The notes under the pieces were generated by a model that saw nothing but the letters and a program-made list of their open reading frames with translations, was not told the origin of the DNA and searched no databases. DNA of 64,000 nucleotides from Magnolia sinica (lineage: Eukaryota; Streptophyta; Magnoliopsida; Magnoliales; Magnoliaceae). The position numbers and the translations under genes were made by a program. Location of the stretch: the NCBI RefSeq assembly GCF_029962835.1, contig NC_080577.1:26890501-26954500 (forward strand). Reading direction: 5' to 3'. Each line of letters starts with the position of its first letter. The first letter of the stretch is position 1. Shown here one piece after another: positions 1 through 11,732 of this stretch.

Positions 1-1049
1 ATTTCTCTCCGCCTTATATAAGAGTTGTGGAGCCATTTAAGAGGTTTGGTATAAGTAGTAATTAATCAGACCATACAGAAACTGCTACATGTGGCTAGCT
101 CAATAGTCAAAAATGGCTAGCCAATGTGTCTAAACGGCTAGTATGCAGTTAGTCTCCCATATGCAAAATAGTTAGAAATTATCAAAAAAAATTGCTAGTT
201 TTTCACTAATAGTCGGAAATGGTATGTTTTATTTATGACTCTAAACTAAACCATCCAGCCACCTTTGCCTATATATACAGAGCTTGGCTAGTTCATTCGA
301 TCAACACACGTAAACCAATTCATTTTCTCATCTGAATCAACAAACTCCAAGTGTTCTCTGATCAAGTCAACAGGTTCAATACGAACCTGAGACTGTCAGG
401 ACCAATAGGTCCATAAGATCCAGACCGGTGCAGTGGTCTATGCCAGCAAAGCTAATCTTATTTTTCTAGCTCTCTTTCCATTTGAGAATTTTCTTTTAGC
501 TATCATCTACCAGTAAAACTATGTTTATAAATTTCCACCAATGGTTCCTTCGTGTTTACTGAACGCAGAACCACACACAGGCTCGTCATATCCTAGAAGC
601 CAATTGTCTGCAACGTGTCAACAATCTCAATTACCTTGAAAAGGAGAAAATAACACTTTAAGGATAGAGTGATTACACATGCTTCAGTCTGTCCTTAATC
701 TTTTATATTTTTAGTTTCTAATTTCCTTTTGTTTTATGGAATTATAAATCTGTAATTTGAAATTAACAAATCTCAACATAACCTTAATCTTAAAGCTAGC
801 TCAATCGTCCATTAAGTGGCCCACTTTATCACCATCATATCCCAATCATTTAAGAGTAGATCGATGTTACGTGTAGAAACCAACTCATCCACGAAATCAA
901 CGTAAGACTTCTAAAACTGAGACTCCATGCTTAAACAACACCACCAATCGCAACTTCTTGTATAACTATGATTTCCAAAATCATGAAAGCCTCCGTAAGA
1001 GTTATTAAAACATTCATGACAAATAAGATCTCATCAAAACCTGGTCTGC

Positions 1050-1050
<1 letters not shown>
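1..1050. other. Non-coding AT-rich stretch with a promoter-like patch
   Basis: I see no gene here. At about 268-280 there is a TATA-like run (cctatatatacagag) followed by A/C-rich, leader-like sequence to about 370, which resembles a Pol II promoter with its 5' leader or the U3/R part of an LTR. No coding exon follows that I can recognise, so the assignment stays open. The rest is AT-rich DNA without a visible repeat pattern. Confidence 0.3.

Positions 1051-1051
<1 letters not shown>

Positions 1052-1095
<44 letters not shown>
1052..1095. repeat. (GA)n microsatellite
   Basis: A nearly perfect GA dinucleotide run. Its minus strand reads as a Ser-Leu repeat, so the short open frame over it is not a gene. 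A purine-rich GAAGAA tract follows at about 1180-1258. Confidence 0.95.
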
Positions 1096-1098
<3 letters not shown>

Positions 1099-1740
1099 CC
1101 AAGTCGTGACTCTTCGAGTCATGTTGAGTTGCTGATCCAACGTCCAACAACTAAACTTTCTAGGAAGTGAAAATCAGAAGAGATGGGAGGAGAAAGAATA
1201 GAGAAAAGGAGGGAAGAAGAAGAAGAAAAATGGAAGAAAAGAGAAGAAGAAAGAAAGTTGGGTCAAGTTGACTCGGAAAGTTAACCAACCGATCTATTGT
1301 CCGAGTCGACAATTAGGGCCAAGTCAAGCCCTATATACTCCATTGGTTAGCAAAGTCCCTTTTCTAGTCTTTTTTCTTCAGATAAACTTTGCTCATTGTT
1401 TTACACCACGACTCAATGAGTCGCCTCACTAAGTTAAGGTGCTAATACATTGGATTTCAATCCAGGAAGACCAAAAATCCTTGTTTGATATATAGGTAAT
1501 TAGTGCATGTGATTCCATGGAGAAACACCACCGATCTACGTCGGAACACCTACTAAGTTCAGTCTATAAGTGCGTCGAATTGAGTATAAGTGGAACCTAA
1601 CTTGAACCATCTACACATAGTCCGACGATACATCGGTTTATCTCAGGTAAGTGATCCTCCCATCATGTTGTAAATTTCAAAACATCACGCAAATACTATA
1701 TATACTTCACTCCGTGTCTCAATGATCAAATTATTAAATT

Positions 1741-1742
<2 letters not shown>

Positions 1743-1831
<89 letters not shown>
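1743..1831. repeat. (TA)n microsatellite
   Basis: A perfect TA run of close to 90 bp in AT-rich non-coding DNA. No gene is visible on either side. Confidence 0.95.
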
Positions 1832-1835
<4 letters not shown>

Positions 1836-1989
1836 TGTTGCTATTCAAATTTATGAGTATCATCGACTAGAATATAGATGTAGATTTGTCTTTATTTATT
1901 ATGGTGTTTATGTGTTTTATTCATGAAGAATCAATGGATTAGTGTCGAAAATACATTGATCGCATGTTATAATGGAAGGATAAATAAAT

Positions 1990-2240
1990 TGGTTCATGGT
2001 GCCCTGCCTTGGGTTATTCCCTAAAATGGTTTGCACGGGTGTTTTGCCCTAAGTCATTCCCAAAAAGATGTTCAAATTGGTGCTCTGCCTGGACTCCTTA
2101 AAATGTTGGATGCATGGGTGCCCTGCCCTAAGAAATCCAAAATGGTCATCATAGTACTTTACCTTGGGTTAATCTCTAAAATGGTTGCACGGGTGCTCTG
2201 CCATGCGTCATTCCCGAAAGGATGGTCACATGGATACTTA
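1990..2240 (+). repeat. Degenerate minisatellite, period about 39 bp
   Basis: A motif close to GGGTGCTCTGCC followed by a TCATTCCC / AAAATGGTTGCAC segment recurs near 1998, 2037, 2079, 2116, 2153 (weak) and 2191, a spacing of 37-41 bp. The copies have diverged by substitutions. An open frame across it (2031-2282) is explained by the repeat and resembles no protein I know. The flanks to 2715 hold nothing else I can identify. Confidence 0.75.
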
Positions 2241-2715
2241 CACTATTTATCATGTAAGGGACCTCAAATGATACTGTTGTAAATGACTCGTTGTTTGATT
2301 ATAGGAAAATTTAAGATGCTTCATATGTCATAATATTCCATTCTAAAACAATGTTTTATTTAACATTTTAGCTGTTAAATTTAGTCATTAATGTGTGTGT
2401 GTGAAGTGACCATACAAGATGTCGAGCTCACATTGTTTTACCAACAATTTCAGGTGTTAATTGGAGCACTTTGAACTTGCACGATTCTTCTAATAATGTA
2501 TCATGCAGAAGAATTGAATATGGATTGATGTTTCTTTATGTGCATTAGTTTTAGGTTGATTTACAAAGTTTGATGTAATAAAAATCTATGAACATTTGCT
2601 TAGTAGATAGTTGACGGTTTGGATTTATTCTGTGGAAGTTCTATTTAACTTAATGATGGTTATATCTCAAATTGAATGGTTGTAATTATAATGTGATTAT
2701 TTAAATTATTATAAT

Positions 2716-3130
2716 TTACGGACCTTTGCAGCAATTAATATATTATCAACACAAAGCATTAATAGAATGTAGGATCCGTCCTCAAGTACCATGTAATACA
2801 CATAATAATCGTACTCATATCTAATATGTCCAATCTCCATCATGTAGGAATCGAACTACTTGTACCATTGCCTTAGAGATTGCTTTAGCCCATACAATGA
2901 CTTATTCAACCTACACATGTGGCCCTCCTTACCAAGGCCATTGAATCTTTTAAGTTGCCTCATGTAAATGACTTCTTCCACGTTCCCATGACGTAATGTC
3001 GTCTTCACATCAAGCTACTTTATTTCCAAAATGGATTCCACTACCATAGCCAGTAGCACCTTGATTGACTATGTTTCAAGATTAAAGAGAAAACAATTCA
3101 TTATAATATACTCCTTTCGTATATGAGTAT
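2716..3130 (-). pseudogene. Old Tork-like Copia, piece 1: reverse transcriptase
   Basis: On the minus strand, broken frames read as a Copia reverse transcriptase. A 'LDVKT' block with a downstream HGNVEE stretch (the usual 'DVKTAFLHG' box) is followed by a 'LYGLKQS' box and a 'LCVDN' stretch at the YVDD catalytic position, where the second Asp is Asn. Several stops and shifts show it is dead. Similarity fades near 2716, so the rest of RT, RNase H and the 3' LTR are missing. It is the left part of the element continued at 13439-14378, 15822-16202 and 21966-24001. Confidence 0.85.
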
Positions 3131-4856
3131 TGAAAATGGTAAGCTTAACAATCCTAGAGGGAGGGTGAATAGGACTATGCCAAATAAAAATAAACTTGCT
3201 AAAATAATAAATAAATCAGGAAATAAACTCTCACTAGTATTGAAAATTTGATTCAAACTTAGTTTGTAAGACAACCTACACATAAAACAAAGTTTAGGCA
3301 GGACAACCTTATTTCACGAACAGTCGTAAGGATCAAAATCTCAAACTAAAGCAAGATCCAATAGAGCTATCTATTACAAGCATTCACCACATTTGTATAA
3401 ATAAATTACAATCATTCACCACATATGTAAAAATAAACATTCACCATAAATACTAAGAATTATAGTGGTTCGGTGCGTACACCAACTGTTCTCAAATAGC
3501 CACACCTACTCCACTCCTAATAATTACAAACTACATGATATTGGCTTTCACTATAAAAAAGATTTTCACAGGGTCACCCTAAAACCTGATATAGTTGTGA
3601 TTTTAAAGGGCTTATCACAAACATAAACCCTACACTGAGATTTTCTGACTATCTCAGTCAAAACCAACACATGAGATTTTCTGGCTATCTCAAAGAAATC
3701 AAAATACAAATAATAGAAATGTATTTATCTTCTCCTTGAAGACATTCTTGATGTAACCTGTAGAACCGCTTCGCTTGAAGTAGAATGTTCAATGTTCAGT
3801 AACACAAACAAGGGTTTTAGGTTCTAAATTGATTTTAAATTAATTCAAACCAAAGGCTACTTGTTTGAATTCCTCAGATCTCAAAGAAGAGTAATTACTC
3901 TCTTAAAAAAATAAGATAAATGAAAAGAGATCAAGGAATTAAAACAAAAAGCTATATAAATAAAATATTAAAATACCGTGCAATAGCTTGAAGATAGTGG
4001 AGACTTATCTCTTTCTTGGTGAAGGCTTTTTCTAGCTTGGATGAGTAATTTCGGATTGAGAGAATGCCTCTATTTATAAGCTGAAAAGTTGTTACTTCGA
4101 CTCGTCTAAGGTCTCCTTCGACTCGTCTAAGATCTAACCAAATTTCAAATTTTGGGCACGATCGGATAAAGCCGTGCTTTAACTGGTCAAAGGCCCTGCT
4201 CAACTGGTCGAGGGCCCTGTTCGACTGGTCGAGTAAGGACTTCAACTGGTCGAGGGTGCCAAATTTTAGTTGCTGAACTTTGATTCGAGCAACCCTCGAC
4301 TGGTCGAAGGTCCCTCTTCGACTGGTCAAGCAGTTTGCTCAACTGGTTGAGAAAGCACTAGAAATATCCATTTTTTGTATTTTAAACTTAGACTGGTCGA
4401 AGATTATCTTAGATTGGTCGAGCTACAGCTTAGATTAGTCCAACCAAGGCCTAGACTAGTCGAACTTAAGCTTAACCAAAGTATAAAAACTCATATAAGT
4501 TTGTCTTTTGAAAGCACCTAAGTCTAAGGTCTTTTTAAGGTTTGTTATACCTGAAAAGACTGGACATTGAAGAGTAAATTTTGTTCTTCTTCTTGAATCT
4601 TCAATAGAGCATAGTAGATCTTCTACTTGAAGTGTATTGAAGGTGGAGCTTGATCTTCTACTTGAAGTGTACTAGAACTTGAACTCATTTTAGCTTGAAC
4701 TTTCCAACTTCATGACTTGTACTTAAGCTTGAACTTTCCAACTTCATGACTTGAACTTTCCATCTTGATCCAAATTAGACGGACTGCAACACAAGCTGTT
4801 TTGTCTAAACAAAATTTGACAAACAACGGTATGCTTTATACAATATAGCACTTAGA
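3131..4856 (-). repeat. 3' LTR of the SIRE-like element
   Basis: Aligns along its length with 11733-13438. The outer end carries the CCTATTCACCC..CTCTAGG-type sequence (minus strand) seen at many Copia LTR ends. U3 at about 4080-4480 holds repeated palindromic TCGACTGGTCGA-like units. The terminal TG has mutated to TC on the internal side (position 4856). Confidence 0.9.
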
Positions 4857-4870
4857 ATCTCTCCCTTTGT
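4857..4870 (-). other. Polypurine tract of the SIRE-like element
   Basis: On the minus strand the sequence AAAGGGAGAGATT lies directly upstream of the 3' LTR, the position where plus-strand DNA synthesis is primed. Confidence 0.75.
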
Positions 4871-5384
4871 CAAATTCATGACAAAACACTTAGTACAACA
4901 ATTACAAAAAAATATATCATGAAAGTCATGTTGCTGAATTTTTTGCTACTCCCCCTCCATGTGAGCTTATCTCTGCCTTGTAATACACCTATATTTAATA
5001 CACCTATATTATAACATATACTTCCAATGCACAACTCCAACAGATATCGACATTTTCCATGCATTCATTATTCTAATCAATCAGATCAAATAGCATAATA
5101 GCATCATTCACATAATTCTAGTATTCTCTCCCCCTTTTGTCACAAATTGACAAAGAAAAGAATAACTATGTAAACATAATATAACTGAATCATCAGAATA
5201 AGAACTAGAAAATGCATAATTGAACCATAACATAAACATTATAATTAAGTCCAGGAAAGGAGTTACCAAATTTAGCAAGGAGTATAAAGAGAGCATAAAG
5301 AGAGCATAGTTCAAGAGTTAACAAACCAAGCACACACATAGTTAGAATTTATACAACCCAACATGAAAGAAAATTAAGCTAATT

Positions 5385-6560
5385 GGATCCAGAGGAAGAT
5401 GGAGGAGGTATGGAAGGATAAATCTGGTGAAGTTCTTTGGTAATGCGATGAACGTATTTTCGCATGTATTTCATGGAAGTTTTATGACTTTCAGCCAGAG
5501 TATCATGTGATACCTTCAACTCCATAACTTTCTCTTCTAAAGACTTAAGCCGATCATCAACCTAAGAAGGATGATAGTTAGGATCAGCTTCATCATTTGA
5601 TTCCAACTCTGCAAAGATATCATCCATAGATGTGTCCTCAGGTAATGGTGCTTCTACCACTTCTTCTTCATCCTCATCTCTCTGGCTAGGTAGATATGTC
5701 AGGTTCATCTTATGAATATTTGCGTTATTAAATGGTAGGACTGCCTCAGGTGCCTCAGTCGATGGAATGACAATGTTGCAATGGATAACAAGAGTTGTCA
5801 AGAGATATGCAAATGGTAGGGAACCATGACCCGGATGAATATGAAATTGGATAATCAAGTAGCAAATCAATGAGGGAAGACAGATTGGAATGCCAAAAGC
5901 AACGACATGAAGGACACGAGTCATAAAGGGAGTAAGTTCAGACTTATTCCCGAAACGATGATATACATTTGATGTATAATAACAATGAAGTACCCTGAAT
6001 CTTGGAATCATCTGGGTGGCACGGAGAACATTACCAAAACTCTATTCGACATTAAACCGACATAGCTTACAGGTAATATCTCAATGCTCAAATTCATACA
6101 TTCTATCAGCAAGGGAGGCAATGGGTATGCCTTCATCATTTACATTTACATTAAGTAATCCTGAGATCAGGTGCCTATCAACCGGAACTGTCCCTTCTCT
6201 AAAATTAATATTTAATGTCAGATTATCAAGAGACAACTCTTCTATTGATGCATACATCCCTTGAGCTATGGAGCGGTATGTCATTCCGCCCCAACCCAAA
6301 ATATTATCCCAACCGATGGTAGAAAGAATAGACAAAAGTTTGAATGGAGCAATGTGATTAATATTCAGTCCTTTCTATAATAATATCTCTAGTGCAGAGA
6401 TCCCTTACATGCTCCGAATCTTCTTCGGGAGCTCTCAGGGTTCTCACCCTAACTGGAGTTGTTCGGGAGGAGGAGCCGCTAGGGCCCTTGCGTGTAGCCT
6501 TCCTCCCGAACAAGGACCGATGCTCCATGTAGAGTTTGCAAAAGAAGATATTAAGGATGG
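5385..6560 (-). pseudogene. Extra (env-like) ORF of the SIRE-like element, broken
   Basis: Between RNase H and the 3' LTR the minus strand holds a former ORF in pieces (roughly 6335-6081, 6011-5562, then to 5385), interrupted by stops. The middle part has hydrophobic stretches and an acidic segment rich in D and E. The last part reads like a short coiled coil ('DDRLKSLEEKVMELK'), and the frame ends in a Pro/Ser-rich tail. SIRE-type elements often carry an additional ORF at this place, called env-like or aORF; its function is unsettled. I see no intact signal peptide and no evidence that it makes a working envelope. Confidence 0.6.
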
Positions 6561-6599
6561 GTTTGGCTTAAATCAAATTTTTGCACAAAAACCCTCTAT

Positions 6600-7148
6600 G
6601 GAAAGGATGTAAATCTCAAATCAATCACAAAATGAAAAATAACTAGCAATAAGGAACCCAAATCTAGAAATAAATTGAAAATAAACCACTTACAAAGACT
6701 TTATAAATATGGGTTTGGCGAGTCGAGCCAAGGCTAGTCGAGGAAGACGAGAGAAATGGGGTGAAAAATGTAGTTTTTCCTCTTTTAATGAGGAAACCTG
6801 CGATCCTCGACTAGTCGGGTGTGGTCCTCGACTCGTCAAGGGTCGACTGGTCCAGGACGTACTCGACCTGTCGAGCAGTTGACAAAAAATCTGATTTTTA
6901 TTATTTTTGCATTTTTTTTAAAAAAAAATATTCATATACAAATAATAAATAGAAAAATGCATAAACAACATGATTTAATTAATTCGAAGTACACATACCA
7001 ATATCATGTTTTAATTTGGAATATATATTCCTGTTAAGCGATTTAGTCATAATGTCAGCAAGCTGCTTTTCAATCTGAATATATTCTAATGAAATGCTTT
7101 TGTCTTCAACTAATTCTCGAATATAGTGATATCGAATGTCGATATGTT
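6600..7148. other. Non-coding spacer inside the SIRE-like element
   Basis: AT-rich sequence between the extra ORF and RNase H. It holds short TCGACTGGTC-like pieces around 6715-6880 resembling the LTR U3 repeats. No gene is visible. Confidence 0.5.
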
Positions 7149-7787
7149 TCATACGAGAAGTTGAATAGGATTCTTTGAAATATTGATTGCGCTTGAATTA
7201 TCACAGTATAATATCATAATATCTTGCGTAATCCCGTAATCAACTAACATTCTTTTCATCCATACAAGCTGGGTACTAGCATTACCAGCTGCGATGTATT
7301 TAGCTTCAGCTGTAGATGGTGATACAGAATTTTGTTTCTTACTGAGCCAGGATACTAAACAATTTTCTACATAGAAACATCCACCACTGGTAGATTTTCT
7401 ATCGTCGATGTTTCCTACCCAGTTAGCATCGGTATATCCAGCAAGTTGTACATTTGTATCGTGTGAATACCATACACCAAAATTAGCAGAACTTGCGACA
7501 TATCTGATTATGTATTTAACAAGAATTAGATGAGATTCTCTAAAAGTAATATCTGGTCTACTAGCAGTTAAGTATAAAAGGCTACCAATCATGCTTCGAT
7601 ATAAGTGAGAGTCTATACTTTTACCTGTTTCATCCTTAGAGAGTTTGAGAGTTGTACTCATAGGAGTATCAAAATTTTTACTGTTCTCGAATCCAAATTT
7701 CTTTACCAAATTTAAAGCATATTTAGTTTGAGAAATGAAAATACCATCTTTCTGTTGTTTTACTTGTAAACCAAGAAAGTAATTCAA
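7149..7787 (-). pseudogene. Copia RNase H and end of RT (SIRE-like)
   Basis: An open stretch of about 212 codons. It starts with the RT 'NYFLGLQV' box and continues into RNase H, with a 'YTDANW' Asp, a 'STAEAKY' Glu and a 'YCDNSSA' Asp, matching the acidic active-site residues. The enzyme degrades the RNA strand of the RNA/DNA hybrid during reverse transcription. The C-terminal His region is lost behind a stop at 7149, and the frame is cut off from the rest of RT upstream. Confidence 0.9.
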
Positions 7788-8400
7788 TTCTCCAATTGGA
7801 TTTCATCAGATCTATAAACTCAACGGACAAGTTAGTGCTTATAGATCCATAAATAATATCATTAACATAGATCTATACAATCAATATTTGTTCATTATAT
7901 TTTTGACAAATAATATTTTATCAACACTTCCCATGATAAAGTTGTGACTAAGTAAGAATTTAGTCAACTTTTCATACCATGTCCTGGGAGTTTGTTTTAA
8001 ACCATGAAGTGTCTTTTTAAGACGATATACATGATCTAAAAATTTAAGGTCTCCAAAGCCCGTAAGTTGTTCAACATATACTTCGTCATGTAAATCACCG
8101 TTTAAAAATGCACTTTTAACATCCATTTGATATTTTTGAATTTTTTATAACAAATAATAGAAATAAATAATCTAATGGATTTAAGGCGCACAACTGGTGC
8201 GAAGGTCTCATCATAGTCAATTCTTTCTATCTGAGTGTAGCCTTGTACAACCAGTCATGCCTCGTTTCTAATAATATTTCCTATTTCATCATATTTGTTC
8301 TTGAAAATTCATTTGGTTCCAATTATATGTTTATCAGATGGTCTAGGAACCAAATACCAAAAATCATTTCTTACGAATTGATTTAACTCTTCTTGCATAG
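7788..8400 (-). pseudogene. Copia reverse transcriptase core (SIRE-like), inactive
   Basis: The minus strand shows RT boxes in order: a 'YDETFAPVV' stretch, 'MDVKSAFLNG', 'LHGLKQTPRTWY', and then 'IYVNDI' near 7850. The catalytic YVDD motif therefore reads YVND, which removes a metal-binding Asp, and a stop lies just before it. The piece 7881-8126 is the longest open part. RT of this family copies the element RNA into DNA in cytoplasmic virus-like particles; this copy cannot. Confidence 0.88.
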
Positions 8401-9171
8401 CCATTATCCAATTTTAATCGGTAAGTGCTTCTTTTACATTAGCCGGTTCAATTTGAGAAGTGAAGCAAATATAGTTACAGATATTCTCTAACTGTTTTTT
8501 TGTCTGAACACTAGTACGAGGGTTACCTAATATTTGATCAATCGGATGGTCTTTGACTAATCTTAATTCAGCATTATCTGGATTAGATGAAGAATCAGGT
8601 TTCTCAATAAAGTTGACTTGATCATCATCTTGACTTCGTGAGGGTGTGATCAGGTAATCGTCAATTACAACATTAATAGATTCCTGGATCACTCTTGTTC
8701 TTTTGTTAAGAACACGATATGCTTGACTATTCAGAGCATAACCTAAGAATATTCCCTCATCACTTTTGGCTTCAAACTTTTCCAAATTTTTTCGGTCACA
8801 TAATATGAAACATTTACTTTCAAAAATTCGAAAGTATTTGACAGTTGGTTTCTTATTAAACCATAACTCATAGGCTGTTTTATCTTTTCATTTTCTAACA
8901 TACATACAATTTATAATGTAACATGTGGTATTAACAGCTTTAGCCCATAAGTTTGTTTGTAAGTTCATGCTATTTAGCATAACATTGGCCATTTCTTGTA
9001 GCACTCAGTTCTTTCTTTCAACAACCCCATTCTGTTAAGGTGTTTCAGGAGCAAAGAACTCATGTGATATACCATGGTCTGTACAATACTTCTCAAAATT
9101 GCTATTTTCAAACTCAGTACCATGATCACTTCTAATCTTTATCACATTATCACATGTACTTCTTTTTCAGT
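8401..9171 (-). pseudogene. Integrase C-terminal half (SIRE-like)
   Basis: Continues the integrase core: an 'IRSDHGTEFEN' stretch near 9130 (second catalytic Asp region), a 'QNGVVERKN' box with the catalytic Glu near 9025, and the 'EKFEAKSDEGIFLGY' region in an open stretch 8414-8785. At least three stops interrupt it. The part near 8640-8580 is Asp/Ser-rich, the usual linker to RT. Confidence 0.85.
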
Positions 9172-10221
9172 CTAAATTCGTTTTAGAATTCTTTTGACTT
9201 CATCAAGAGTTTTAAATTTCTCTCTTAAGAAAGCTACCCATGCATATCTGGTAAAATCATCAACCATAACCAAAAAATACTTTTTTCCACCTCTACTCTC
9301 CGTTCTCGTTGGTCCAACCAAATCCATATGGAATAGTTCAAGAGGTTTGGATGTGGCTAAGGAGTTCACCTTTTTGTGACTACTCCTAGTTTGTTTGCCA
9401 ATCTGACATGCGTCACATATCTTTTCTATCTTTTTTAATTTGGGTAGACCACAAATATGTTCTATTTTACTCAATCTATAAAGATTTCTAAAGTTAACAT
9501 GTCCAAGACGTTTATGCCATAGTTCTATTTCGTTTGTTTGGACTATGTAATATGAAAAGTTAGAAGAGCATGATTTATTGATAATGTAACAATTCTCAAA
9601 AGTCTTACGACCATGTAATATCACACATCCCTTCTCATTTGAAATCTCGCATCCGTGATTTGTAAATTTTATGTTGTGTTTGTTATCATAGATTTGAAAA
9701 ATACTTAGAAGATTGTGTTTAAGACCTTTAACATTCAAAATATTCTCAAAAGGAGGAAAATTAGAGAGTTGAACAGTACTTTGGCCTATGATTATGCAAT
9801 TGCTTCCATCACCGAAAGTAACCGATCCGTCATTTACTTCCTTTAAGTTAGTGAATATCGCTTTGTCACCTGTCATATGTCTTGAACATCCACTGTCTAG
9901 GTACCATTTTGAATGGCTAGTGGCTTTGAAGGTTGTATGGGCAACAAGACATGTAACCTTTAGAATCCATTTCATTATGGTTCTAGGTATAGGAGTTCCA
10001 TTATTTTTTCTTTGTTTCAAGGAGTTGGAATTTCTTTCATTTCTATTAACTCCGATTCCGTTTGAGTTAGATTTTAGAAGCTCTTTGAGTAAGTTCACTA
10101 TTTTTTCAGCTAAAGGATGTTTGTTATATCTTTGATTTCTATAGCTGGTGGTATTAGTATTAATCTTAGAAACTTGAAAAGATTTTAGATTTTTGAAATC
10201 ATTTTTACTATAGTTTCTCAA
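9172..10221 (-). pseudogene. Protease, GAG-pre-integrase and integrase N-half (SIRE-like)
   Basis: The best-preserved piece: 349 codons without a stop. Residues about 106-118 carry the aspartic protease motif 'WYLDSGCSRHMTG'. Residues about 233-275 hold the HHCC zinc-binding GAG-pre-integrase segment ('LWHKRLGH' to 'CDACQIGKQ'). After about residue 290 the integrase core begins, with 'HMDLVGP' providing the first catalytic Asp, followed by 'VDDFTRYAWV'. The wording is closest to SIRE/Maximus elements as I remember them. The protein stops before the second catalytic Asp, so no full integrase is made. Confidence 0.92.
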
Positions 10222-10744
10222 ATTCTTACCTTTTGAGTTTGAGGATTCTCCTTTTACAAATATAGGAGATGCATTTTTTTTCAGTGAACTATCTTTGATA
10301 TAGCCCAGACCTGATTTATCTCTACATTTTCTGAATGCGGTTAATAGTTTTTCCAGCTTAGGGTCTCCATGGACATATCTCCAAGTATCCTTAGAACTTA
10401 AAAGAGAAGAAACTTCGAGTTTTAGATTCTCATTTTCAATTCTGAGTTTTTATAACTCTGATGTTTTAAAATTTAAATCAAGTTTTGTTTTTTCAAAACA
10501 ATCAGAAAGATGATATTTTTCCAAAATATTATTTTCAAGTTCTTCTTTTAGTTTAAGATATTTGTCCCTTTGAATTTTCAGTTTGGATAAGTTATAGCTA
10601 TCTGAGGAGGTGACTTTAGCTATAGTCATTAGGGCTTTTACATCATTTGAATTTTCTTATTCTGATTCATCAGACTTAGAAGAACTTTCAGAGTCAGGTG
10701 ATTCATCCCAAGTAGCCAATATGCTCTTTCTTTTTTACTTTTCA
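10222..10744 (-). pseudogene. Gag C-terminal linker, predicted coiled coil
   Basis: Between the zinc knuckle and protease, the minus strand reads as a charged, leucine-spaced segment (for example 'LKLKEELENNILEKYHL') typical of the long coiled-coil linker in SIRE-type Gag. It includes two or more stops. A second open frame on the plus strand (9788-10135) is only its shadow. Confidence 0.6.
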
Positions 10745-11660
10745 CTTTTAGGACATTTATTCGCCAAGTGCCTATATTCATGGCAGTTAAAACATTGACT
10801 GTCCTTTACCAATTTTCAATATTTAGATTTTCCTTTTCTTTAATCAAAAGGTTTTTGACAATCTAATCCTTTTTTGTTATTGAAAATTCTGTAAAATTTC
10901 CTAACCAGTAAAGTCATATTATCTTCAATATCTTTAATATCAGAATTAACAGTATGTTCTTTTGAAACAGATTTAGATGATTTAAGAGCTATGGACTTAC
11001 CTTTAGGAGCTTTAAAATTTAACTCATATGTTTGAAGAGAATCAACTAACTTCTTAATATTCATGTAATCAGTATCTCTTAATTCCCGAATGGCAGTTAC
11101 TTTAGGATTGAATCTCTTAGGAAGATATCGTGGTATTTTTGCACAGACCTTGCTTTTTGGGATTCCATCTCCTAGACCCCACATGAAATTTACTATATTA
11201 TTTAATTTCATATAAAAGTCTATAAAAGTTTCATCTTCTTCCATACGAATTTTCTCAAATTTTGTAGTGAATATTTGAACTTTAGATTTCTTAAATATAG
11301 AAGTTCCTTCATGTGTCATTTCAAGAATATATCAGGCTTGTTTAGCTGTATCACATGAAATGATTCTTTTGAATTCGTCAGGTGATAAATCACAAGTTAT
11401 GGCATTTAAGGCCTTAACATTTACACTGCTTTCACTTTTCTAAGCTGCAGTCCATAAAAAGAATGCAGTTTCTCTCATGGATTTAGTTCCATCACTGCCT
11501 AATACTTCAGACATAGGTGGTTTCCATTTGGTTACAGTCACTTGCCACACGCTTTCATCTAAGGATTTTAGAAAAATCTTCGTTCTGGCTTTCCAGTATG
11601 CATAATTAGGCCATCAAAAGGTGGTGGTCTGGTAATAGGCAAGCTATCAAAATTTGACAT
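10745..11660 (-). pseudogene. Gag of the SIRE-like element with CCHC zinc knuckle
   Basis: Starts with an ATG at 11660 ('MSNFDSLPITRPPPF'), the usual Copia Gag opening, and is interrupted by a stop soon after. The open part 10840-11319 is the UBN2-type Gag core. Near 10797-10756 a CX2CX4HX4C zinc knuckle is readable (CFNCHEYRHLANKC). Gag packages element RNA into particles. The frame is broken in several places. Confidence 0.85.
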
Positions 11661-11720
11661 AATGAAAGCTCTAGATCTTTTAACTTAAGGAAATTAATCC
11701 AAAAAAAAATGAGCAACTTA

Positions 11721-11732
11721 GCTCTGATACCA
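11721..11732 (-). other. Primer-binding site (tRNA-Met) of the SIRE-like element
   Basis: The minus strand reads TGGTATCAGAGC, complementary to the 3' end of initiator tRNA-Met, directly downstream of the 5' LTR. It fixes the inner LTR border near 11733. Confidence 0.93.

Noticed and set aside
931-1140. Open frame on the minus strand over the GA repeat
   Set aside because: Its Leu-Ser run is only the translation of the microsatellite; there is no domain or splice support.
2031-2282. Open frame of 83 codons
   Set aside because: It coincides with the 39-bp minisatellite and matches no known protein.
9788-10135. Plus-strand open frame of 115 codons
   Set aside because: It lies antisense to the well-supported protease/integrase frame and shows no family features.
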